Assembly (NCBI RefSeq): GCF_003350925.1
Contig: NZ_KZ857173.1
Coordinates: 248,001 to 312,000, forward strand
Reading direction: 5' to 3'
Source of the DNA: Dyella tabacisoli
GTDB lineage: Bacteria > Pseudomonadota > Gammaproteobacteria > Xanthomonadales > Rhodanobacteraceae
DNA: 64,000 nucleotides
Position 1 is the first letter of the stretch; each line of letters begins with the position of its first letter. Position numbers and translations under genes: made by a program. The notes below the pieces were generated by a model. That model had not been told where the DNA came from and did not search any database. It saw only the letters and a program-made list of their open reading frames with translations. Below are positions 1 to 7,646 of this stretch, piece by piece.

Positions 1-443
1 TCATAATCAAGAAGATAAAAATCGGGATCGAATTGCGCCGGATCGCCTATTTCCTGCCAAGCAATTTGACCAAGCATCTGCTGATTGAACGCCAAATTGG
101 GACAGCGCCCCTCCCGAATTCCGTGATGGACGAAATGATCGAACCCGGACAGAAAATTGCCTTCATCGATTGCAGACGAAACATCAGGATTCTTGGATCG
201 GTAGAAAACCTCGTCAAACCAAGGGTTCGGGCTCAATGCACGCGCTGCGGCGTTGCCTTTATAGAAAGCAACAAGGTCTTCCACTACCGGGTCGATACCT
301 GCCGCCGCCAGTTGAAGTCGAAAGTACTCGGGGTCGATAGTCGCCGCGAGTACATCAGGCTGACTTTTAGGGCGCCCTCCAGAAAGCACGGTTGTAGCGA
401 TATGCTTGATTCTGTGACGCAGACTATCCATGCCCACCCCCAT
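1..443 (-). CDS. Partial glycan-locus protein, N-terminal region (glycosyltransferase-associated)
   Basis: The frame is open from 443 on the minus strand to the window edge, so only the N-terminal ~147 residues are visible. The translation contains NPWFDEVFYRSKNPDV, then SGFDHFVHHGIREGR, a module that I know mainly as the N-terminal region of large bacterial glycosyltransferases and other surface-polysaccharide proteins. A second possible start is the in-frame ATG at 431, just after a G-rich stretch; an in-frame stop lies at 459-461. The gene is divergent from the export operon that starts at 1134, so the two probably share the ~690 bp region between them. The catalytic domain is outside the window, so the family assignment rests on this module alone. 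Confidence 0.6.
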   Translation of the reverse strand, partial: MGVGMDSLRHRIKHIATTVLSGGRPKSQPDVLAATIDPEYFRLQLAAAGIDPVVEDLVAFYKGNAAARALSPNPWFDEVFYRSKNPDVSSAIDEGNFLSGFDHFVHHGIREGRCPNLAFNQQMLGQIAWQEIGDPAQFDPDFYLLDY

Positions 444-1133
444 AAATCGCTTGGTGTTTCATCGCGAAATCGAACTCTTGGCAAGGCTTCTAAGCAGTCA
501 TCAGAAGATCACCCCATGTCTGCTGAAATCGATTTAGCTCATACGCGAAGCGAGTACTGCGGGTGATTACTGAATTTTGCATGAGCTTTCTCTGCATCAA
601 ATATGCCAGCAGCCGAGGCGCGCTACATCGATGCCACTCACTTGGGTTCATTAATCAGTTTCCGGGACGCAAAAAACCGGTCTCCCCTGGCACGCGACAA
701 TTAGAACACCGCCAGTCGTTATATGCAGACTACCCTTGGTCTTGGTCCAGCTTATATCAGCGTCAGCAAACACAAAAGCATGCTAAAGCTAGATCGATCC
801 AAGCTGCATCTCTATCACGTCGTAATAACATTCACAAAAATTTCGCAACAACCTTCACCACTATCTATTAAGAGATGAGTATTTTGTGTCCGTAACGCGC
901 CGAATCGGCAGACACCTTCAACTACTCACCTGTTTTAGTTCGGCTACTGTAAGGTGCACTTGTTCATCGAAAAAAGGACTTGCAAAGAGGGCGCACGGTG
1001 ACGTTCAAGGGGCGACCAGGAAGACACTTCCAGGCTCTGTCAGACGATGCTCGATACAGCCGTATGCATGCCTGTATCAAGCTCGCCAAAATTAGAGCGA
1101 CCAAAAATATTCTCGCATCGGGACCAAATTTCC
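444..1133. other. Intergenic region between divergent glycan genes
   Basis: No convincing gene is seen on either strand. The stretch is more AT-rich than its surroundings, especially about 740-880. It must hold the promoters for the leftward gene ending at 443 and the rightward operon starting at 1134. I did not find an unambiguous -35/-10 pair or an ops/JUMPstart element. Confidence 0.5.
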
Positions 1134-1943
1134 ATGGCTCATCGCCTAACTTCTAGGAGTTGGCAGTTCGCTAAGAGAGATTTCATCGAAGGTGTTGGCG
1201 CCTGGCATGTTTGGCTGCCTTTCGGACTAAAGGACATTCGGCAACGTTATCGCCGATCACGCCTGGGACAGTTCTGGATATCCATCAGCACCGGCATATT
1301 CATCGCCGGCATCGGCGTTCTTTACGCCGTACTCTTTAAAATTCCACCGCACGACTATCTTCCATATCTGGCGGTCAATTACATCGTGTGGCTGCTGATG
1401 GCCGGCATGGCCAATGACAGCACGGCCGCATTTGTGGAGGCCAGTGCCTATCTTCGCCAGGACGCGCTACCCAAGACGATCTACATCATGCGGGTCCTGG
1501 TGCGTAATGTGACTATCTTCGCGCACAATCTGGTCGTCTTGCCGTTTATTTTTCTGGTCTTCGGATTCAGAGCAAGCATAGCGATGCTGCTGGTGGTGCC
1601 AGGACTTGTCTTATTGCTCATTGCGGGTTTTTTGACCGTGCTCGTATCCAGCTTGTTGAGCACCCGTTTTCGTGACTTCCCGCAGATTGTTCAATCGACG
1701 CTGCAAGTCGCATTCTTCGCTACGCCCGTGATGTGGGCACCGCAGCAGATGGGGCCGATAGGCTGGTATTTCGTCCATTTGAACCCATTCGCGATATTTC
1801 TTCAGTTGATTGCCGAGCCTATCCGTGGCAAGGCCCCGGATTTAAGTTTATACGTGGGTGCGGGAATCATCATATGCATCCTCCTGATCTTCACTTTGCC
1901 TTTCTTTGCACGTTACCGCGCACGTGTTGTTTACTGGCTTTAA
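1134..1943 (+). CDS. ABC-2 type polysaccharide export permease (Wzm-like)
   Basis: This is an inner-membrane permease of an ABC-2 polysaccharide exporter. It is 269 residues from the ATG at 1134, with the family hallmark RSWQFAKRDF near the N-terminus, then DIRQRYRRSRLGQFW just before the first membrane segment. About six hydrophobic segments follow, and the C-terminal part contains NPFAIFLQLIAEPIRG. A longer frame begins at 1047, but family members begin close to the RSW motif, so 1134 is preferred. It stops 17 bases before the ATPase gene and would pair with it to export a lipid-linked glycan across the inner membrane. Confidence 0.88.
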   Translation: MAHRLTSRSWQFAKRDFIEGVGAWHVWLPFGLKDIRQRYRRSRLGQFWISISTGIFIAGIGVLYAVLFKIPPHDYLPYLAVNYIVWLLMAGMANDSTAAFVEASAYLRQDALPKTIYIMRVLVRNVTIFAHNLVVLPFIFLVFGFRASIAMLLVVPGLVLLLIAGFLTVLVSSLLSTRFRDFPQIVQSTLQVAFFATPVMWAPQQMGPIGWYFVHLNPFAIFLQLIAEPIRGKAPDLSLYVGAGIIICILLIFTLPFFARYRARVVYWL

Positions 1944-1959
1944 TCGGAGGACGCGGTCC

Positions 1960-2727
1960 ATGCCATCCATCCAGCTTCGTAGCGCGACGGTCGACTTTCC
2001 GATATACAACGCGCGCACTCGTTCGCTGCGCCATGGCTTGCTACGTCGAGTTGGCGGTCGAATCCAACCGCAGGGTGATCTGGTAACCGTTAATGCACTG
2101 CGTGACGTCACCTTGTCTTTGCACGCCGGCGACCGACTGGCCATTCTTGGTGGAAATGGTGCGGGGAAATCAACACTTCTACGTGTATTCGCTGGCTCCT
2201 ACGAGCCATCAAGCGGAACCGCCGACATCAACGGTAGTGTTTCGTCACTCTTGGACATCACACTGGGCATGGACTTTGAACTGACCGGCGAAGAGAACAT
2301 CCTCTTGCGAGGCGCCTTCGTCGGTATGTCCCGCCAGGAAGTGAAACAGCGAATCCCCGAAATCGCGGAGTTTTCGGAGCTTGGGGAGTACCTGCATCTA
2401 CCCGTTCGAACCTACTCAAGCGGCATGATGCTTCGACTTGCTTTTGCCATATCGACAGCGCGTGCCCCGGATATTCTTTTGCTGGATGAAATGATTGGCG
2501 TAGGCGATCGCGCATTTATCACCAAGACTTCCAAGCGTTTGGAAAAACTGATGGACACGGCCAGCATTCTCGCCCTCGCCTCGCATGACACCGCCACCTT
2601 GAGCCGATACTGCAATCGCGCCGTTCTGTTGCAAGAGGGCTCGATTGTGATGGAGGGCTCGTTGGCAACCGTTTTCAAGGCTTATGAAGCCACATCTCCA
2701 TCGGACAACCTCAGGCAGCCATCATGA
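1960..2727 (+). CDS. ABC transporter ATP-binding protein of polysaccharide export (Wzt-like, short)
   Basis: This is the nucleotide-binding subunit of the exporter, 255 residues. The Walker A is GGNGAGKST, the signature motif is the degenerate YSSGMMLRL, the Walker B is DILLLDE, and the switch histidine lies in ASHDTAT. The start at 1960 follows CGGAGG and is preferred over an in-frame ATG at 1906 inside the permease gene. It lacks the C-terminal carbohydrate-recognition domain that long Wzt proteins use to select modified chain ends, so by family comparison it resembles the short, capsule-type ATPases. Its stop overlaps the start of the methyltransferase gene (ATGATG at 2724), indicating translational coupling. 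Confidence 0.88.
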   Translation: MPSIQLRSATVDFPIYNARTRSLRHGLLRRVGGRIQPQGDLVTVNALRDVTLSLHAGDRLAILGGNGAGKSTLLRVFAGSYEPSSGTADINGSVSSLLDITLGMDFELTGEENILLRGAFVGMSRQEVKQRIPEIAEFSELGEYLHLPVRTYSSGMMLRLAFAISTARAPDILLLDEMIGVGDRAFITKTSKRLEKLMDTASILALASHDTATLSRYCNRAVLLQEGSIVMEGSLATVFKAYEATSPSDNLRQPS

Positions 2728-4139
2728 TGGAAAACCAGAGACTGGAAGTAGCCACCCGAGAGTTCATCGGCAGAGTCGATTCGTACGACAACGAAAACGT
2801 CGCAGGATGGGTCATCGACCCCGCTGATCCTGATTATGTGTTCGAGGTGGAGCTGTACGTTGACGATGTATGCCATGGACGCGTGCGGGCAGGTTTTCCT
2901 CGCGCAGATCTACTGGAACATGGCATTGGTTCGGGGAATAACGCTTTCTACTTTACCTTGCCACCTGCTCAGCGTGATGAAAGCGTAAAAATTGAAGTGC
3001 GCGAATCTTCATCGCAGCTTGTATTAGAAGCCGCCATGATTCTGGCGCGCACCGCGTCTCCTACATTTGCCGGCCTATCCAGCACCGATGCTTCGGCCAT
3101 GCTTTATAAACCACTGCTCGGGCTTGGCGGCGATGCGATCTCGTTCCGTGGAAATCACCTAACGATCAAAGGTATGTACCTGCCCCCTGGCGGCGATCCC
3201 TTTGCGTATGACGTGATTGGCGATGATGGCGTGGTGTTCGAATTGCACCGGCCTTTGCAAGATGTCGAACCGTTGAATTACTTCTGGTTCTGGCCAAACG
3301 CAACCTGGAGCATGTGGCGGATCGACATCGACCTCGCGCAGACAAATCACCATGGCTCGGCCTATCGCTTTGAGTTCAGACCCAAGGACGATTCCCGAGA
3401 TGATTGTGCCGAAGTGCTATACGTACCCAAGGATCTGGGTCTATGGCAGAGCCAACCAAGTCACGCCAGGCGAAGTCGGGTCCAACTTGGCGACTTTCCC
3501 GAAGCCAGCCCCATAAGAGCATTGATGCATAGCCGAGCCATCTCCGATATGGCCCGGCGCCATCTGAAAACCCTGGATGGATTGCGGGTCCTCGACTGGG
3601 GCTGTGGCTGGGGACGTTTGGCGCGCGTTTTTTCCAGCTCGGAGAAGTTCAGCGAGCTCTGGGGTGCCGATATAGACGAAGACAACCTTGCATGGGCTCG
3701 CGCCAATATTCCGAAGGTGACCTTCCTCCAGGTTCCGTTGTATCCACCAACTACGCTGCCATCGGACCACTTCGATCTGATCTATGGGTTGTCGGTGATG
3801 ACTCACTTGACCCATGAGTCCCAGGAAAAATGGCTGGCCGAAATTCGTCGTGTTCTTCGCCCCGGCGGCTGCGCCATTCTGACATTTCATGGCAGCACGG
3901 CACTGGGATTCTCAACGCGATACCTAAATACGAACATCGTGACGAACTTTGCAGAAAAAGGGTTCGACGATGCCCTGGCATGTGGCGATCTCGATACGAT
4001 TATAGGTACCGGCTATTACAAGAACACATTTCAATCCCATGATGATGTCCGCAAAAGATGGGGTGCCCATCTACGCATTGCAGAGATCGCCGAAGCAGCT
4101 ATCGGAATTCAAGACGTCGCCGTGCTATTCAAAGACTGA
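2724..4139 (+). CDS. Class I SAM-dependent methyltransferase with N-terminal beta domain
   Basis: 471 residues. The C-terminal half is a Rossmann methyltransferase. Motif I is LDWGCGWGRLARVF, acidic motif II is WGADIDEDN, a post-motif region FDLIYGLSVMTHL follows, and LRPGGCAILTFHG is a strand typical of the fold. The N-terminal ~120 residues (GWVIDPADPD, then VELYVDDVCHGRVRAG) look like the small beta domain that recurs in surface-glycan enzymes and tethers. In an export operon the likely role is methylation of a glycan or of its acyl group, but the substrate cannot be read from sequence. It overlaps the ABC ATPase gene by four bases and is followed by the acyl/AMP ligase after 60 bases. Confidence 0.8.
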   Translation: MMENQRLEVATREFIGRVDSYDNENVAGWVIDPADPDYVFEVELYVDDVCHGRVRAGFPRADLLEHGIGSGNNAFYFTLPPAQRDESVKIEVRESSSQLVLEAAMILARTASPTFAGLSSTDASAMLYKPLLGLGGDAISFRGNHLTIKGMYLPPGGDPFAYDVIGDDGVVFELHRPLQDVEPLNYFWFWPNATWSMWRIDIDLAQTNHHGSAYRFEFRPKDDSRDDCAEVLYVPKDLGLWQSQPSHARRSRVQLGDFPEASPIRALMHSRAISDMARRHLKTLDGLRVLDWGCGWGRLARVFSSSEKFSELWGADIDEDNLAWARANIPKVTFLQVPLYPPTTLPSDHFDLIYGLSVMTHLTHESQEKWLAEIRRVLRPGGCAILTFHGSTALGFSTRYLNTNIVTNFAEKGFDDALACGDLDTIIGTGYYKNTFQSHDDVRKRWGAHLRIAEIAEAAIGIQDVAVLFKD

Positions 4140-4199
4140 AAGCTAGACCAAGGCAACAAGTGCGATCGGGCCATACCGCTCCGCCCTTACCTTCTTGGA

Positions 4200-5903
4200 A
4201 TGCCAATGTTCCTGCTCGAAACATTGCAAAAACACAAAGACCTGGGACGGTTCAAGCCCTTCCTCGTATCGCACGAAGATGGGCTGACCAGGCAGTTTTC
4301 GTATGGCGATGCGTTCGATGAGACGCGCCGCTGGGCCGACATACTGAGTCGCAATCTCGTGCAAAAAGGCGACATTGTCTTCCTTGCGCTCAAGCATCGC
4401 CATGAAATCTATTTTGGCTTTCTGGGAGCCATGTGGCTAGGCGCCATCCCCGCCATCATCCCCTTTCCAACGCCCAAGCAGGATATGGATATCTACTGGC
4501 GCGAATATCGGGCCATGTTTGCGCAGGTCAATCCACGCCTGCTGGTGACTTATGCCGACAACATCCCAGCCATTCGCGATGCACTAGCGAAGCAGCCCTG
4601 CACCATTCTCGACATCGATGATCGGTCGCTCGTCTCGGCTACAGCATTGTCCGAACTCAAGCCGGTCTGTGGCGCGTTGAACGACACAGCACTGCTGCAA
4701 TTCAGCTCGGGCACGACGGGCTTACGCAAAGGCGTGATGCTCTCGCATGGACAACTCCTGCAGCATATGGTCGCGTATTCACAGGCCATAGGCTTTAGCT
4801 CCAAAGATATTGTCGCCTCCTGGCTTCCGCTCTATCACGACATGGGCTTGATTGCCTGCTTTCTACTGCCGCTCTATGCCGGCGCCACCATCGTCTCACT
4901 GGATGCGTTCGAATGGGTGGCACAACCATGGAAGCTGTTACAAGCACTTGATACCTATCGCGCAACCTTCGCCTGGATGCCGAATTTTGCGCTACAGCAT
5001 GTCGTCCGCACCTTGCCGGGAGACCTTGTATTCGATCTTCAGCATGTCCGCGCCGTTATCAATTGCTCTGAGGTATGCAGGCCGCAGACGGCACAAACCT
5101 TCCTCGATACCATGCGGAGCCACGGCTTGCGAGCCGAGCAGCTACAGACATGTTATGGCATGGCAGAAGCCGTTTTTGCCATTTCACAGTCTTCGCTGGA
5201 GACCTCCCCCCGGTCCGTTACAGTCGACAGATATCTGCTCGAACGTTTTTCCCGTGCCCGGATCGTAGATCCGTACTATCGCAACGGACAAACGTTTCTG
5301 TCTTGCGGGCATGTTCTCGAAAGTGTCCAGCTAAGGATTGTTCCACTAGCGCCGGCCGATGAAGTTCTATCAAGCACGCTCGATGCCGCTCCCGGCGATA
5401 TCGACGTAGGCGAGATCCAAATCCGGGGCGGTTATCTTTTCTCTGGATACTTCCGTAATGACGACGCCACCCGTGCAGCAATGACGGACGGTTGGTACAA
5501 GACCGGTGATATCGGTTTCATTGAAGCCGAAGAATTATTCATCTGCGGACGCTTGAAAGAAATACTGATCGTCCACGGCCGCAATTACTATGCAAACGAC
5601 ATCGAAGGCATTGTCAGCCAAGTGGATGGGATCAAACCTGGCCGCGCCGTCGCTTTCAGTATCGAGGATGCCGATTCAGACAGCGAGGAAGTGATTCTTC
5701 TTGCGGAAAGCGACGCGACCGCCGGTGAGACGCGAACATCCATCCAACGGGCGGTCAAGACCGCTGTCTTTAACCGGATGGAGCTTACCCTGAGGTCTGT
5801 CCTACTCGTCGCACCCGGCACCCTAATCAAAACAACCAGTGGCAAACTTTGCCGAGAAACAAACAAAACGCGCTATCTCCATGCAGAGTCGATGAAGGCA
5901 TGA
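4200..5903 (+). CDS. AMP-dependent acyl ligase (fatty acyl-AMP ligase-like)
   Basis: 567 residues of the ANL adenylating superfamily. The phosphate-binding loop FSSGTTGLRKG is at about 168-178, with YGMAEAVFAISQS and GWYKTGDIGFI further on, and the C-terminal lobe contains ICGRLKEILIVHGRNYYANDIE. The HGRNYYANDIE segment is typical of fatty acyl-AMP ligases that load acyl carrier proteins rather than CoA. The next gene, one base downstream, is an acyl carrier protein, so the likely reaction is ATP-dependent activation of an acid and its transfer to that carrier. The start could instead be the ATG at 4206; neither has a strong ribosome binding site. The acyl substrate is unknown. Confidence 0.85.
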   Translation: MPMFLLETLQKHKDLGRFKPFLVSHEDGLTRQFSYGDAFDETRRWADILSRNLVQKGDIVFLALKHRHEIYFGFLGAMWLGAIPAIIPFPTPKQDMDIYWREYRAMFAQVNPRLLVTYADNIPAIRDALAKQPCTILDIDDRSLVSATALSELKPVCGALNDTALLQFSSGTTGLRKGVMLSHGQLLQHMVAYSQAIGFSSKDIVASWLPLYHDMGLIACFLLPLYAGATIVSLDAFEWVAQPWKLLQALDTYRATFAWMPNFALQHVVRTLPGDLVFDLQHVRAVINCSEVCRPQTAQTFLDTMRSHGLRAEQLQTCYGMAEAVFAISQSSLETSPRSVTVDRYLLERFSRARIVDPYYRNGQTFLSCGHVLESVQLRIVPLAPADEVLSSTLDAAPGDIDVGEIQIRGGYLFSGYFRNDDATRAAMTDGWYKTGDIGFIEAEELFICGRLKEILIVHGRNYYANDIEGIVSQVDGIKPGRAVAFSIEDADSDSEEVILLAESDATAGETRTSIQRAVKTAVFNRMELTLRSVLLVAPGTLIKTTSGKLCRETNKTRYLHAESMKA

Positions 5904-5904
5904 T

Positions 5905-6156
5905 ATGCAAGACCTGACAGCTTCGGTTATATCGGTCATTGCGGAAACCTTTTCCGTCGATGCAAGCAGCATCAGTCGCCATACGGTTGCCGCCGACGTC
6001 GATGGATGGGACTCGCTATCGCATACGGTATTGATGATCCGCCTGGAAAAGTGTCTGGGCATGCGCATTGACGAAAGGGTTGCGCTCAAAGCAAACAGTG
6101 TGGGCGCACTGATCGATGCACTGCGCAATGAATCTGCTTGCGGTGAAAGTACATGA
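5905..6156 (+). CDS. Acyl carrier protein
   Basis: 83 residues, with the phosphopantetheine attachment site GWDSLSH (Ser37). Helical segments on both sides fit the usual four-helix carrier fold. It is sandwiched between the acyl ligase (gap of one base) and the SGNH/TPR protein (four-base overlap), so the three are almost certainly co-translated. It is not the fatty-acid-synthesis AcpP, given both context and sequence. By context it carries the acyl group activated by the upstream ligase to an acceptor enzyme in the same locus. Confidence 0.88.
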   Translation: MQDLTASVISVIAETFSVDASSISRHTVAADVDGWDSLSHTVLMIRLEKCLGMRIDERVALKANSVGALIDALRNESACGEST

Positions 6157-7622
6157 ATCAACCGACAGTGCCTCATGCATCGAATCTGCAAGGTCGCCCG
6201 CCGATTGTTGTGCGAGGGATGTCGAATCGCTTGTTCTGTGAGTATGCAGACAGCCCGGCCATCTCCAATATGGCAAGGGATCCACTGTTCTCGACTACGG
6301 CCGCAGTCAGATGGAAACGCCAACTCGAAACCCGAGCACGGCTGCTCAAACTGCGTGGTTTGCGGTTGCATATACTCATCGCGCCGGAAGCCCGCTACAT
6401 CTTTCGGGAAGAAATTCCAACGCACATGGCGCTGTCGGATCGATCGCCCGCCCGTCAATTCAGCGAGCTATATTCGGGCATAGATAATCTGACCATCATC
6501 AACCCAGAAGACTCATTGATCGGCGCGCGTGGTGGTATCGACGTCTATCGAACCAACGACACGCACTGGTCTGCCTATGGCGCGTTCGTCGCCTATCGCA
6601 CCCTGATCGAGCACCTCCCTCCTGACATCCCCATGAATCCCGTAACAGCGGCCGATGTCGGTTATCGGTTTCGACCGACCTATGGCGATATGGGCGCTCT
6701 AGTTGAGCCGGAGGTTACAGCCGATATGCCTGTTGCGTCGATACGCGGCGGTGCTACGCGATTAGTCCTGAACTACGCAGGAGACGGTCGCAATGCCTGG
6801 AAGCGCTTCGAATCCTCACGCGGGCGCGGTCATGCATTCGTGTTGCGCGACTCGTTTGCGACGGAACTCGGCATTTTCATGAACGAGTCGTTCGCACGCG
6901 TGGACTGGCTTGGTGCAACTTCACGCTTGCACCTTGAAGCCATCGATGAGGAAAAGCCCGATCTTGTTATCTGGGAATTAGCCGAGCGCCGACTATTAGT
7001 CGAGGTATCGGACCACGCATCCTCGACCGCTTATGAAGTATATGCGTTCGATAACAGCACACCGTACGGAATGGCTGCACTTGAGGCATGTGAGGATAAG
7101 GCCGAAGGCAATCTGTCCATGGCATTGACCAATGCCCGAAATGCTGCCAAGCACCCTGACGCGAGTACGGCATACCAATACTTGCTGGCGGACATCCTGC
7201 GGGAGAGTGGCATGTTCGAAGAGGCCGAGGCCACGATCAGGCGAGCTATCGAACTTAGGCGGGACCGTCCCGCCTATTGGCATTTATTGAGTGTCGTCTG
7301 TCGGCATTCAGGCAAACTAAACGAAGCCATGAATGCCTCGCTGCACGCAGTGAAGCTTGCGCCGCACAACGGCCAGTTCGTCTCTGATTGCGGTTACAAC
7401 TTACTCGCATTGGGCCGACGAAATGAGGCCATCGATGTCATGGCGACATGCCGCACTCTTGTTTCCGATTCGCCGCATCTGAGTTATTGGCTATCCGTCG
7501 CGTACCTGCAGGCAGGCGATGTCGGCAATGCCAGGAAAGAGGCGATGAATGCTTATTTGCTATGGCCGGAGCATCCAGATATCTACGCACTGATATGGCT
7601 TATTGAGAGCGATACGCGCTGA
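6153..7622 (+). CDS. AlgX/AlgJ-like SGNH acyltransferase-type protein with C-terminal TPRs
   Basis: 489 residues. The N-terminal ~300 residues carry the signature pair of the AlgX/AlgJ O-acetyltransferase group: YRTNDTHWSAYGAF (Asp136, His138) and FVLRDSFA (Ser234). These match the Asp/His and Ser catalytic residues of that family. Residues ~320-480 form tetratricopeptide-like helical repeats. No signal peptide or membrane segment is seen, unlike the periplasmic AlgJ/AlgX, so a cytosolic location is inferred. Sitting directly after an ACP, it could transfer the ACP-bound acyl group to a sugar, which is an inference. It could also be a hydrolase or a non-catalytic partner. Confidence 0.7.
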   Translation: MNQPTVPHASNLQGRPPIVVRGMSNRLFCEYADSPAISNMARDPLFSTTAAVRWKRQLETRARLLKLRGLRLHILIAPEARYIFREEIPTHMALSDRSPARQFSELYSGIDNLTIINPEDSLIGARGGIDVYRTNDTHWSAYGAFVAYRTLIEHLPPDIPMNPVTAADVGYRFRPTYGDMGALVEPEVTADMPVASIRGGATRLVLNYAGDGRNAWKRFESSRGRGHAFVLRDSFATELGIFMNESFARVDWLGATSRLHLEAIDEEKPDLVIWELAERRLLVEVSDHASSTAYEVYAFDNSTPYGMAALEACEDKAEGNLSMALTNARNAAKHPDASTAYQYLLADILRESGMFEEAEATIRRAIELRRDRPAYWHLLSVVCRHSGKLNEAMNASLHAVKLAPHNGQFVSDCGYNLLALGRRNEAIDVMATCRTLVSDSPHLSYWLSVAYLQAGDVGNARKEAMNAYLLWPEHPDIYALIWLIESDTR

Positions 7623-7646
7623 TACGGTATTCAACAGGTGAAATCC

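Noticed and set aside
33-566. Rightward open frame of 177 codons
   Set aside because: It is antisense to a leftward frame with clear homology (NPWFDEVFYRSKNPDV) and has no recognisable domain of its own.
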